Assembly: GCA_933228675.1 (NCBI GenBank)
Contig: OW121742.1
Location: 129,585,561 to 129,649,560, forward strand
DNA: 64,000 bases
Direction: 5' to 3'
Origin: Stomorhina lunata
Lineage: Eukaryota; Arthropoda; Insecta; Diptera; Rhiniidae
Shown one piece after another: positions 1 through 12,000 of this stretch; positions within the stretch are counted from its first letter, which is position 1, and every line of letters starts with the position of its first letter. The position numbers and the translations under genes were made by a program. The notes beneath the pieces are model-generated. The model had not been told where the DNA came from. It saw nothing but the letters and a program-made list of their open reading frames with translations, and did no database searches.

Positions 1-1078
1 ATTGGCCTGTATTCCCGGAATAGAAATTTTGACCACAAATTTGTGTATTTTGTATTTAATTTCGAAGAAATATTTATTATACAAATAAAAATCATTGCAC
101 CAAATTTCATTGCAATCGGTGATCGACCCGTTGACCAATTGCGCAATAAAAAATATATAAAAGGTTCATACAATTGTGGTTACTTGGAACTTATTTCACC
201 TTAGTGTAAGGTATCATATGGTCGGCACTTGTTGTTTTTACTTGTTTTATCAAAAAACTGTGATCAGCGACGAACCTCAATTTAAATTGAATCAAAATTA
301 AGGCTCATACCTAAGACCACAAAATTATATAATGTATATCTTAACTTAATATCGAAAAAAATGTTGGTCGTTGGAAAATATGGTCACCATAACCATAATA
401 AATTTACATTATTTCTATACTTAAATCGCTAACATTAAAATTGATGTCCGATCTTCTTTACCGACACTAGATCGTTTACATTATTATGATTATAATCATC
501 ACACTAAAAACCATCGTCTTCACTAATTTTTTAATATTTTGTTTATTTTAAAAAACCTGTAAACAATTTTCAATAGTCAAAAAATCTTGTTTGAAATAAA
601 TTCTCCAAATATTTTATTTTTACTGTTCACAGAAAATTTTGAAATAATCCAAAAAATTTGTTTGAATTAAAATTATTCAAAAAATTTTGTTGTGAATAAA
701 ATTATTCAAGCTAAATTTTCTTAAATAAAAAAATTTTGGGAGTTTTGAAGAAATTTTAATTTTATTTACAAGCAATAAAATGAAATAAAGAAATATTTTA
801 TTTCTTTGAAAGGAATTCAAATTAAAATTATTTCAATTTTTATAAAAAAATATTAATTTCATTTCAAAACTTGTATTTGAAACGTAATGATTTTAAATAA
901 TAACTTAACATAATAAATCCTGAAAACCACATGCAAATTGTTATTTTATTTTTAACAATCTTAAATAACTCTAACTTAATTATATTCCTTGTAAGTAAAC
1001 TAAATAACAAATTAATTAAATTTTGTTCAAAATTTTATATAAAAATAATCGAAATGTACAGCTATGATACATATATAT
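1..1078. other. AT-rich non-coding stretch
   Basis: No gene or recognisable element was seen here. Between about 560 and 900 there are short, irregular AT-rich near-repeats built on a word like 'ttattcaaaaaattttg', which look like low-complexity drift rather than a coding or mobile unit. The last bases (about 1070-1078, 'catatatata') form the TA-rich target into which the SINE at 1290 inserted. Confidence 0.5.
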
Positions 1079-1289
1079 AAATTTCAAAAATCAATGGGTA
1101 TAACTTTCTTATGAAACAACGAAGCAAATTCTATTATATTTTAAAAACAATTCAACTATTTTATACTTACAGTCCATAGAATTGTAAATCATTCCGTACT
1201 TTGAAGTTTATTTATTCTTAAGTAAATTTGTTACTGCATATCCTTAGGCATGTCGTCAAGAACATTAATTTTCTGGGAAAATTGCAATA
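1079..1289 (+). repeat. Left copy of a 211-bp direct repeat (target duplication)
   Basis: This 211-bp block recurs in direct orientation at 1637-1847, exactly 558 bp downstream, with a single difference noticed by eye (A at 1122 versus T at 1680). The two copies flank a SINE plus its (TA)n tail with nothing left over on either side, so they behave like a target-site duplication, though an unusually long one. A pre-existing tandem duplication hit at its junction is an alternative. Confidence 0.85.
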
Positions 1290-1544
1290 CCAGAGGCCCA
1301 AGTTCGATCCCTGGCCAGATTCACTTGAAAAAATAATTTTTCAAAAAAAGCGGCGGTTCACCTCATAACTTAGCTAGCCACTGGTTATTGAGTATTAGGC
1401 TATGTAAAACTTCTCTAACTAATGCATTTGCCGTTCGGAGCCGGCGTTAAAACGTAGGTCCCTTCAATGAGTCTAAAAATAGAATCGGATGCAGCTCATT
1501 GTCTGAGAGAAGTACCCCCTGTTCCAATTGGAATGTTGTCGGGG

Positions 1545-1636
<92 letters not shown>
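1290..1636 (+). mobile_element. 5'-truncated tRNA-derived SINE with (TA)n tail
   Basis: The insert begins 'ccagaggcccaagttcgatc' and has a polymerase III B-box-like word, GTTCGATCC, at about 1303-1311. This is the motif found in the 3' half of tRNA genes and tRNA-derived SINEs. No A box precedes it, so the 5' end is probably truncated. About 230 bp of non-tRNA body follow, then a 90-bp run of TA. The microsatellite tail and the flanking direct repeats point to target-primed retrotransposition. A short LINE 3' end is the main alternative, because SINEs often share such tails with a partner LINE. No protein is encoded. Confidence 0.6.

Positions 1637-1637
<1 letters not shown>
1548..1637. repeat. 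(TA)45 microsatellite
   Basis: Ninety uninterrupted bases of TA form the 3' tail of the SINE and run directly into the second 211-bp direct repeat. The apparent Tyr-Ile reading frames across it on both strands are artefacts of the repeat. Confidence 0.97.
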
Positions 1638-1640
<3 letters not shown>

Positions 1641-1847
1641 TTCAAAAATCAATGGGTATAACTTTCTTATGAAACAACGTAGCAAATTCTATTATATTTT
1701 AAAAACAATTCAACTATTTTATACTTACAGTCCATAGAATTGTAAATCATTCCGTACTTTGAAGTTTATTTATTCTTAAGTAAATTTGTTACTGCATATC
1801 CTTAGGCATGTCGTCAAGAACATTAATTTTCTGGGAAAATTGCAATA
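1637..1847 (+). repeat. Right copy of the 211-bp direct repeat
   Basis: This is the second copy of the block at 1079-1289. Sequence identity stops at 'attgcaata' in both copies. After this copy the ordinary flank ('actcgaaaactgc') continues, whereas after the first copy the SINE starts. Confidence 0.85.
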
Positions 1848-3032
1848 ACTCGAAAACTGCTTCATGAATTTTTCATTTTGATAACTTTAAATAAAGCTAT
1901 TTTAGTTCTCTTTTATATTTCATTAAGTTTTTTTTTAATTCATAATAATTTTGACAATACAAAAAATACTCCCATTTTTTCCCATACAAAAAACTTTAAC
2001 ACTTTGTGGGAGTTTTGAATACTTTTTCTGTTCTTAGAAGGTCAAAATCAATAAGAAAACATTAAGTGACCTCATACAGTTTTTGTAATGTAGACCTGTG
2101 GTATTAACCGATGTAGCTATTTTATCTTCATAATAGGACCTGTTCTTTGATTATCTATTGCGCTGTAGGGTAAAAATATGTTGTAGAATATAAATAAAAA
2201 ACCCTTTATATTTTTGCGTTAAGATAATTTAATGTCTGTTTTACAATCAATTTATTATCATCAAAAATCTTTTCATTAGTTTTTGTCTTTATTATTCATA
2301 CATAATTTAATGAATTTTGAAGCTAATTATGGCTTAAGACTAATCTAATATAATCACGAAATATTTCGAAATAATTAATTTATGTTTAATAAGTTCAATA
2401 ATAAAATACTAAATATAAATAATAATCTTATACAAATTATATTAATAGTGTCTGTATTTAATCTTAATAAATATTTTGTTCAATTCATGAAAAAAAAACA
2501 GGAAATTTAAAACATGCTCTAAAACTTTAATTTTAGGTGCCCACGTATTATGTAAAAACTTTCAAACATTGTATAAAATAAAAAAAACACGATTTTATTG
2601 TATAGTAATATAATATAAAAATACGCCGAAATTTAAAACATCTTATAGAATTTTCTAAAACAGTAAGAAAAACTAATTTTGTCAAACCACCTTTTAACGA
2701 AAAGAGATTTGCCTTCAATTTTGAAGTAAAAAATTTCATAATTAGAAACCTGACTATAAAAAATAAATATGAAACTGAAAACGTCTGTTGATAGTAAAAC
2801 TTAGTATTTAATTTTTTAAGACGATATATCATTTTGCCAAAATTTTAAAATCATTCTTACTACTTAAAAAATATATCCCTGATTATTTTATTTCTGAATT
2901 CCGTTACTCAGTGCAGGCATCGGAAAAAGTCTGCACGCATGATTAATAATCACGATAATTAAAATAAATGGTCGTTTTTAATCGATCAACCATGATTCAT
3001 TCTAATAGTTATTAAGGTTTGTTAGGTATATA
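1848..3032. other. AT-rich non-coding stretch
   Basis: No gene was recognised. The open frame on the minus strand at about 2548-2832 is hydrophobic-aromatic, as expected of translated AT-rich DNA, and matches no family known to me. Confidence 0.4.
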
Positions 3033-3200
3033 TCAGTGGCTTGGTGCTAAAAAAACGATTAAAAAGCAAACAAGTTTTGAGAAATTTGATTTAAAGTTTT
3101 TATTTTCCATATAAATTCATAGTAACATTGCCCAGAAAAACAATTAAAAATCTGTTCTGAGTTAAGTTAGAGATTAGCTGTTGGAGCCAATAAATCTAAC
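3033..3200. mobile_element. MITE remnant related to the element at 4061
   Basis: 'cagtggcttggtgctaaaa' at 3034-3052 matches the terminal repeat of the 4061-4634 MITE. About 120 bp further on, 'agattagctgttggagcc' matches the reverse complement of 4155-4175. This looks like a decayed or truncated relative. Its second end was not found. Confidence 0.5.
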
Positions 3201-3269
3201 ACAAAAATTACAATTTATTTTTTATCGATAATGACACAACAACCGAAACTATATCTAGCTACAAAATTT

Positions 3270-4056
3270 ATTATGCGTACGGTCAAAAACAGCGATTTTA
3301 TTCACTAAAAACCAAAGGTTTGAAATGTTGCTCAAATTTTGTATTGTAGTTAATCTCTTTTGATTTCAAAAAATATTCAGATTCTTTTTTTCACAATTAC
3401 TTAAAAATTACCCGTTTTTTTGTTATTTAAGTTTCAGGAATGTCTTTGCATTGTTGACCAAATTCCAAAATTTGAAACTTACATTTAGTTTAAAAGTTAT
3501 GATGTTGTTTTGGCTTATCATGTGAAAAATTATTATCCGAGACTAAGATTTTAAAAGGCTATAAATTAGCTTTCCGACCGTACATTACCTGTTTGTCTAT
3601 AAATCAACTCTAAAGCTCCTCTGTTCTAACTATATTAAATTTTATTTAAGTATCTTTAAGCGTTTAAAAGTTACGGGGTTATTTCTGAAATAACTGTTAA
3701 AAAACCTCTGCATATCCTATTTTAAATTATTTAAAACATTAAATTATGTTTCGGAAATAAAATGTTACTATTTTTAAGACCCGTCTCTATGTTATTGACA
3801 AAAAACTTTATGCATTTTGATTTAATGTTCAAGTTGTAGTCAAGCCCTTTTGTTTTTCGCAATTGCTCATAAACTAAACGTTTTTTTTTTTTTTTTTCAT
3901 TTTAGTTTTTAGAGTTTTCTTTGCTAATGGCTTGTTGACCCAATTCCATAATTTGGATTTAATGTTCCTTGTAGTTTAAAAGTTGTAACGTTTTTTGCTT
4001 CTCCTGTAAAAAAAGTAGAAGTGTAGTAACGACCTTTTGCATTTTAGATGACGATA
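3270..4056. mobile_element. Degenerate relative of the 10359 MITE, with an internally repeated module
   Basis: Blocks at 3592-3690 and 3913-4056 align with 10497-10590 and 10650-10788. Shared words include 'aaagctcctctgttctaac', 'cttgttgacccaattcca' and 'ggcttctcctgtaaaaaaa'-like sequence. The right end (about 4024-4053) is the same terminal repeat, diverged: 'ccttttgcattttagatgac'. A third related module lies at about 3437-3550, so the element appears internally duplicated. The left terminal repeat is missing or unrecognisable. Confidence 0.6.
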
Positions 4057-4060
4057 TATC

Positions 4061-4634
4061 TGTGGCTTGGTGCTAAAAGGGCCAATGTCAGTTTTCGGAT
4101 GTTTTGAGTTAGTTATTGCATTAGGTTCCTCTTTTTACTCTTGTTTATCTTGTTCCAACAGCCAATCTTTAGCTCATCTCAGAACAGCTTCATAAGAAAT
4201 TTAATGGCCAATGTCGACATTGGCCCTTTTATCACTAACAATTTTTTTTATATGTTATTAGATATATACATATATCCTCTAAATTCAATAATATTTGTAG
4301 CAATATAATAAACTTGCTAAATAATATTGTTTTTTTCTTTTTTTGTCAATATTTCCTTTTAAAGGGCCAATGTCACAGAAAAAAATATAAAATATAAAAA
4401 TTAGTGCGAAAAGGGCTAATGTCATATTTTTTTTTTTCTTGACTTGGATCTTTTTGAAAGAATTGATTTTACCATGCCCTCTATAGGATCGTAATACATG
4501 CCTAACCTAAATTTTATGAGCGAAACTTGGAAATTAGCTGAGCTGTAAGGAAAACAAAATCTTATAAAAATTTCATTTGTAATTTTCTCAAAACTAGTTT
4601 TTTTTTACATTGGCCCTTTTAGCACCAAGGCACA
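4061..4634. mobile_element. MITE with 28-bp terminal inverted repeats
   Basis: The left end (4061-4088) starts 'tgtggcttggtgctaaaagg' and the right end (4607-4634) is its reverse complement in 27 of 28 positions. Both ends sit in TA-rich flanks, so the target duplication cannot be defined exactly. The 574-bp element has no coding capacity. Its termini carry AAAGGGCCAATGT, and the same core recurs inside at 4206-4225 (as a perfect 20-bp palindrome), near 4362-4378 and, with one change, near 4409-4425. It lies directly beside the degenerate element ending at 4056. The transposase family is unknown. Confidence 0.75.
4206..4225. repeat. Perfect 20-bp palindrome inside the MITE
   Basis: GGCCAATGTCGACATTGGCC is its own reverse complement and consists of two head-to-head copies of the subterminal core of the surrounding MITE. 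It may be a transposase or host-protein binding site, or a fossil end-to-end junction of two elements. Confidence 0.85.
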
Positions 4635-4665
4635 CATATATACATAAGAAAATATAAAAGACATA

Positions 4666-4667
<2 letters not shown>

Positions 4668-4712
<45 letters not shown>
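4668..4712. repeat. (TA)n microsatellite
   Basis: About 45 bp of uninterrupted TA lie just beyond the right end of the 4061-4634 MITE. Confidence 0.95.
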
Positions 4713-4716
<4 letters not shown>

Positions 4717-7316
4717 ATTGATTTTCAGCCAGATCGGTAAAAAAGTTTCTGATGTAGAGGTGGTGTTCCTTGTCATCCATATAACTTGTTAGTTATTGGT
4801 GTAAGCAAAATTCGTCCCAAACAAATTATAATCAATCTTTTAAATTTTTTTAAATAAACATTTTTTAATATTTTTTTCCAATTAATTACTAATCTGATAG
4901 GACAATTACCGCTAATCTACCATTAAGGGAATAATTTAATTATTCCTTTGACGTGAGACACGTTTATAATGTTTTCTACTTTTAATAAATATAATCGAAA
5001 ATTAAAACCAAATTCTAAAAGGAATCATTAGATGAAAAGAATTGTAAACATTAAAATCTATCAGTTATAATCTGAGATGAAATGTACATACATGCATACA
5101 TTCATACATGATTTAAAATTTCTAAATATTTAAGCAAAATATCTGGAAAGTGTTTTTTTTTCATATTTATGGATCGCAAAAAACAATTGTATGAATAACA
5201 AAAAATTAAATGAAATTAAACAAAATAAAATAAAAAAAATGAAAAAGAACTAAAATTTTAATAAATTCATTTATTTTAAATATATTTAATTTGTTTATTT
5301 TTAATAAAAACTATATAAATTTGTAAATAACCTATATAATAGAGGCTTTTACATAATAAACTAAAGCCAAATATTTTTTTCGACAATTTATTAAATAAGA
5401 CTTAATGTCTAAAGGTCTGAAAGAAAATTTTAATCAATATTTTTACTTAATTTTATTTATATGCTTAAATATGTAACGAAGGTATGTAAAGGTTGTTTGT
5501 ATTATTATGAAACTAAAAATAAATTGAATTTGAATTATTTTGTTAACTTAAAAGGTTTAATATCATTTAACAATTTATTATCTTTTGATACATAATAGCA
5601 AAGGTGTATGTTTATTAATTTAGGTATGTACGTAAATATTTTGCAAGAATTAATGTTCTTTTTATAAAAATGCGGCGATGAATATATGCTTAGAATACAT
5701 ATGTATATGTGTCTGCGATTATGTAACATATTTTGTATCTACATATATGTACACACATACATAGATATATATGTATGTACATATATATATACATTTCCTA
5801 TTTCCTCTTTCACTTTTATGAGGGAAAACTGGCAAATCGTCTATGCCGAATATTGATTTGTGTTTTTATTTCTTAATAAATAAATTAAGTTATAAAAATG
5901 TTCTTCGATTATCTTTTTTTTGTTGTTTTATAACATTTTGTTGTTGTTTTATAACATGCTCAAATATTGCTTTTTAAAAGAAAATTGATTTATTATCAAT
6001 GTTTTAGAATAACATAATTTTTTTAAAAGCCAAACATTTAGATACCAATTTCTTACATATGATAATTTTAAGCATTTATTATTATTATTTATAATATAAT
6101 AATTGGTTTTGTTAATACATATATATTTTTATGTGTATGCACCTTTAAATAATTTTATGTTTGTTTTAATAGATATTTTAATTAAGAGTTATATTAAATT
6201 TGTTTATGTTTACTATTAATTTCTTTACAATTATACAAATATCAATATGTTTCACACTAAAGGTATTTTTAATCTAGAGTACTTTCCCTAGTAAAAGAGT
6301 AACTAAGTAATGTAGCAGTCTACCAAAACAAAATACATCAAAATAACTTGTTTACATTTTTACGCTTTTACTTTCTGAAAAGCTTTGCTCTTGGTTTTAA
6401 GATATTAAAAAAATCAAAATTATTTTAATTTAAAAACAAAATTAATATTTAATACGAAATCAATAAACACGATTATTGAGGATAAAAACTGACAAATAGG
6501 CATTAGGAAATGGATAGCCAATAAATAAAATGCACTGTTTCAATAAATTATTTACGAAAAAGGTAAGAGTTATTTGAAAATGTGAGTTCACAATTTCGTC
6601 ACTGCTCTTTTGCTGCAATACTGTTTTACTCTTGTACTAGGGTAAGTACTCTATATTGTAAATACTTTTACTATTTCTAGTACTTTCGATTTTTGTTTTT
6701 TATTAAAATAGGTTTTAAATTTAAAGTTTAATTATTTTTGTTCTTTATTAGAAATTTTAGCTCATAACAAAATAAATTAAATGTATATAATTTATTAAGT
6801 CAACAACATATATAACACAAAAAATATAACTGGAGGGAATTTTCTAATTGTATACAGAATGTAACATATTTATCAAACATTTACTATGTTACTGTAACTA
6901 ACTAAAAATTCCCTCTAGTAAATATTAAAAAATTAATTATGAATTACAAAAATTATTCCCATATACTTGCTATCCAATTATTTAAGATACATAAAAACGA
7001 TAGCCTTTATAAAATATTTTCATATATTTTCATTATCATAAAAAAATAATTTTCTTTTCTCCAATTATATTTTTTACAAAGCGAAGAATATAGTTTTTGT
7101 AGAATTTTTTTGAAAGTCTTAAATAACTTGTTTAAAATGAAGTAAAAGAAATTTAAATATTGCTTTAGTGCCCATTACGTTAAACGCATCCGGTACAGCG
7201 CTTGCAGTGTTCAGATACTTAGATACAAAAAAAAAGCAAGTTAGAGAGTGCTATAGTCAAAAGCACATATTTGTTAAATTTTGTCATCACAGAACCATTT
7301 TTTCAAGACTTATGGC
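4713..7316. other. AT-rich non-coding stretch
   Basis: No gene was supported. A low-complexity TATG/ACAT-rich patch lies at about 5690-5800. A short tandem repeat of 'gttgttttataacat' lies at about 5921-5957. Short open frames here have compositions typical of translated AT-rich DNA. Confidence 0.45.
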
Positions 7317-7642
7317 CTGTTCAACGATCTCGAAAGAATGCTTTTTTTCTTATCATATACGAAAGAAATTTGTTTTTCGTTTCACTAACTTTATTTTATA
7401 CGAAAGATAAGTCGAAAAACAAGTCGAAAGAAAACATAAGTATTTTCATACAAATTTCTGTTTCACTATTTCGAACAATTTACCAGTAATACGAAAGCAA
7501 ATGTCAAAATGAGTCACTTGATGTTTTGCTTTCGAATAGAAACGAACGAAAGGCTTCGAAATACATAGTGAAACCAAATTTAATTCGAATTCGAGTTACT
7601 CACTTTCTTTCGAGTAGATTTTCTTTCGAAATCGTGAAACAG
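7317..7642. mobile_element. TTCGAAAG-rich inverted-repeat element (putative MITE)
   Basis: The left end 'ctgttcaacgatctcgaaag' and the reverse complement of the right end 'cgaaatcgtgaaacag' form an imperfect terminal inverted repeat. The roughly 326 bp between them contain more than ten copies of CGAAAG or CTTTCG in both orientations, with further sub-palindromes. No coding capacity was seen. The exact ends and any target duplication are uncertain. Confidence 0.5.
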
Positions 7643-7674
7643 ACTATTATAAATTTTTTTTTGATTTTTGTAGC

Positions 7675-8070
7675 ATGTTAACAGATGGTGTTCTTTGAAA
7701 GCTGTGGTCAAGTATGGACCGATTTCAGTAAAATTTGGTACACTAATTTTTGTTTATATAAGGTTTTTTTATAAAAATGTACTGATATATGGGAGATACC
7801 CGAAATAATAGTGCAATTTCAAAACCTATAAAATTGCCTGTGACAAATTTCATTACATTTTCTTAAAAATTGCGATTACAAGTTTACTTGGACGGCCTGC
7901 CGTCCTGCAGATGGACGAACGGTCGGACATCGTTAAATAGACACAGGGTGTGATTCTAAGTCTATTGGGATATATTACGAGGTGGGTTTAAAACAAATAT
8001 TTCTATGCGTTACATACATTAGCACAAACTTATTATATCCTTTCCACTTTTGGCTGTGAAGGGTATAAAA
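7675..8070 (+). repeat. Fragment of a dispersed dipteran repeat ending in GGGTATAAAAA
   Basis: The arrangement matches a degenerate repeat scattered through fly genomes: a 'gacggcctgccgtcctgcag', 'ggacgaacggtcggacatcg' block, then 'ttctaagtctattggga', then 'ctgtgaagggtataaaaa'. The match is from memory of the family's look, not from an alignment. No coding function is expected. The 5' half of a similar unit starts at about 12113. Confidence 0.5.
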
Positions 8071-9018
8071 AACAATTAATACACCAAATGTACCATTTTA
8101 ATGCATTTTGTGCAAGTTTTTTTTAAGACGATGTAAGTTTTTGAGCACTTTTTAACAATAAAAATTATTTTCTGAAAAAGCAAACATAAATAAAATATTT
8201 AACGCAATTGTTTGACTAAGGGAATGCTTACGCAATAGAAATATCGTTTATACAAATGTTTACTTGATAACTATTTTCAGTTTAATTGATAATGAGAAAT
8301 TTCATTAAATAATTTCTATCAAAGCGGGTAATTTTCATATCAAAATTAAAGATGTGAATTGATTATGAGAATTTTCATTTAGAGAAAATTCTAATTTTTA
8401 TTCAAAATATCGCGAGCCTTTATTCAATACCGACTATGAACCAAGTAAAATATTTTCAATGATTGCAAAAAAGTGGTTAGTATCTAAAATACTTTAATAG
8501 AATTCAATATTTCCTTTACAATATATTTAAGCCAATAACTGCCTTAAAAGATTTCTTCCCTCTGATTTTTATTACAAGAGATGTTCTTTTATAAAAAAAG
8601 TAGTTTTCCATTATATTAAATATAGGCTCACGATTATTTTCATATGAAATAGCGATTGAGAAACGTCAATATGAAAATTAAAATTATCCATTTGTAAATT
8701 AGAATTTTACCAACTTATTCTATATTTCGTTACAGTTGGCAGAGCTCGTAAAACTATTTTCTCAACGTTTGCTTAGTGTTAGTGCTGCGTTCTACGCAAG
8801 TATGTTAGAAATATAGGACTTTTGTATATTGCACTTAATAAAAAAAAGTGATGCTTACATTTAGTTCTTTGAATTATCGAAATTTTAAATATGTACGTTG
8901 GATTTTAAATTGCAATCGAAAAATAATGTATCTTTAATATAGGACCGACCAGGCAACGTGGAAATAATTTTGTATGTATACAAATTGTTCATGTTAACAC
9001 ACGTTTTTTATACGCCTA
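8071..9018. other. Sequence downstream of the last recognised Spt20 exon
   Basis: This is AT-rich DNA with no recognised gene. If Spt20 ends at the stop codon at 9019-9021, this is its 3' UTR and flank. No AATAAA was seen on the minus strand close by, but an ATTAAA variant lies at about 8935-8940. If the GTAAGT at 9030-9025 is a used donor, this is intron and the final exon lies further left or outside the window. Confidence 0.4.
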
Positions 9019-12000
9019 TTATTTACTTACATCAGTAGTGGGACGCCTTCGATTAGCTGCAGCAACTGCAGCTGCTGCTGCTGCAGCCGCAGCTTGCTGT
9101 TGCTGTTGCTGTTTTGCTATAGCAATTGCTGAAATAGTACGTTGGGTTAAATTACTACCAGTTCTCGCTTGGATCTGAATATGTTGTTGTTGCGAATGCT
9201 GAGACGTAGTAGATTGCTGTTGCGTTGGTGTCAGAGTAGTATGTTGTTGACCTAAAATGACAGTTTGTGTTTGTTGTTGAGCCGTTGTTTGAGATGATTG
9301 AGAAGCCGTTATTTGATTTAAGATGCGTTGATGTTGATGCTGTTGAGCCTGATGTTGAGTTGAGGCCTTTATTGTTTTTAGTTGTAATTTTTGCGTAGAC
9401 AGTAGAGTGGCAGTTAGATTGGCTGAAGAGGTAAGATTTGTATTAGTATTGGCTGAAAGAAGATAAAATATATAAAACATTTATTTTGTATTTCAATCGT
9501 CAAATTTAAACCTAGTTACCATTGATAGGTGCCGCAATTTTTAAAGTGGATCCACCAATTTGTCTTTGCGTTATCAACTGACGGCTACTAGTCAGTTGCT
9601 TTGTTCCTACAACTTGTATATTACGACCACCTTGCTGTATAGTGCCTACAAGTTGAATGGCTTGATTGGTTGCACTTCCTGTTCCCGTGCTACTAACCGT
9701 TATAGTAGCTTGTTGTGGTTGGTGGGAACCTTTTTGTTGTTGTTGAACGCTATGTTGTTGCTGAACCATTATATTATTGGAGGCTGTGCTTGCACTCGTT
9801 GTAGATACACCTGCTGATGAAGGACCAGAAGCTGATGCCCTTAAAGTCGATGCATTTATCTTTTGAACACCAGATCCTACCAGTTGAGCTGCAATAAAAG
9901 GGGAATTTTCGGGTTTTGGTTTTGTTGATTTGATTGAATTGGCAACATGAATTTCATTATTTTATTGTTAAATTTATTAAAATGAAGGCGTATTTTATTA
10001 CATATTAAACATTTTTTTAATGACCGAACGAGTTTTATTTAGTATACGAAGAATTTTGAATTAACTACTAGACTGTAGTTTGTTATATTTTAAATATGAA
10101 TTTATTGTTATGAAATGGAGATAAATAATAATGGCATGAATGTTGTAAGAAAGTATGTAGTTAAAAAGTGTTTTGTAGGAAGGAGGAGGTTTTACACAAG
10201 GACAGCAGGGTAAACAAGTAAATAAATAAATTATATGTTTCGATAAACAAAGTTTTTTGTTAAAAATATTTTATGAAAATGGTTCGTATGTGTAAAAAAA
10301 GGAAACAAAAAAATATAAAATAAAATTAACAAATTATATTTTCTTCTATAAAATGTATCGTCACCTGAAATGCAAAAAGGCGTAACTAAAGCAAAAATTA
10401 TTTTTTTTGCTATTTTTTTTTAGTATCAGAAATATTCAGATTGTAGTTAAGGCCTTTTGTTTTTCGGTCATACATTAGCTTAGCCTAAATCTACATTGTC
10501 CTGTTTGCCTACATATCAACCCTAAAGCTCCTCTGTTCTAACTTTATAAAATTTCATTTAAATATCTTTAATAGTTAAGGAGTTATTTCTGAAATAAGCT
10601 CTGTATGTCTAATTTGAATAATGCTTCGAAAATAAACTGCTACTGGAATTTTCTTTGATGATGCCTTGTTGACCCAATTCCAATATTTTGATTAAGTGGT
10701 TTTTGTAGTTTAAAATTTATAACGTTTCTGGCTTCTCCTGTAAAAAAAACTTAAAGTGTAGTTACGCCCTTTTGCATTTTAGGTGACGGTATTTATTATT
10801 TTTAAAATAAATATCGATAGACTATATTTAGCAAAACAAAGACGTTTTTACATATTATTAGAAAAAATAATCTTATTTTTATCAATAGTTTCGTAGTGAT
10901 ACGTATAATACAGAATACTTAAACAACAATTAGGCTGAAAAGAACATAAAAACAAATTTTTATAAATTTTATTCAATATAAGGACATTTCTCTAATGCCG
11001 AATTGCGATATTCGTACGCATTCAAAGTGACAAAAACAAATGTCAAGAGATAATTTTATTTTGAAAAGAGGCGAAACCTTTAGCCGTTGATTAGCACTAT
11101 AGTTGGTGCTCAGATTAATTTTCGGCTATTTTTGGTTTTTAAGATAATTACATTCGAGTGCGACAAAAAACAGAAGTCGCTTTCAAAGCAAATCAATCAA
11201 ACACCGAATATAATGCTCGAATGTATCTTGACAACTTTATTTATTTAATTGAAAAATATTAAAACGTTTGTTTTTTATTTAATTTTTTTATCACCGTCGC
11301 AAGCGCACGTCGAATGCGACATTTTGTTTAATCATACCTTTAGATTAATTATTTTACTTTTTACAAACAGTTACGGACAATAAAATAGCGCCAGTTAAAA
11401 TAATTTTTGATGCAATGGAAGTTGTGGTAGTGAAGCGATTGTTGTATTCGGCACTTTTCGGGCGTCATACCCATGTTCCGCCATCGTTTCCAATCAAATT
11501 AATCTTCGACTCGTCGGACCATAAAATAACGTTGTGTAATAGAATAGCATTATGTATTACATAACGTTATGTAATAGTCGATGTTGATGGTTTTACCTTT
11601 CGACGAATATTGTATATCCTCACCAGAGCAAAAGTAATAGTGCACAGAATTCACTATTTGTAGAGCTACAAAATATAACACACTATTTACATAACTTTGA
11701 ACAGAGCTTTCGCATACCCAAATATTTATTTGCAATATGTCCAACACGTTATTTTAAAATTCAGAATTATTACGAACACCGTGTGGCTGTTTTTGATCGA
11801 TTGTGAGATCTCGCAGAACCCTCTTTTTATAGAGCTTTCGTATACACAAATATTCATTCAAAATATGCCAAACAAGTTATTTTTAGATTTTTAGCTATTA
11901 TATGAAATTTCAAACAAACAAAAATTATTTCACTCAAAAACCTATATCTCATTAGCTAATAGCCGACAGCTGTCCAAATTACACACCTATCTTTTAAAGT

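Noticed and set aside
1467..1685. Open frames of repeated Tyr-Ile on both strands
   Set aside because: They are translations of the (TA)45 tail and have no coding signal.
2548..2832. Minus-strand 94-codon open frame rich in Phe, Tyr and Leu
   Set aside because: The composition is that of translated AT-rich DNA. No motif, splice structure or neighbouring gene supports it.
7168..7489. Two overlapping plus-strand open frames of 72-80 codons
   Set aside because: They run into the TTCGAAAG-rich inverted-repeat element and show no similarity or splice context.
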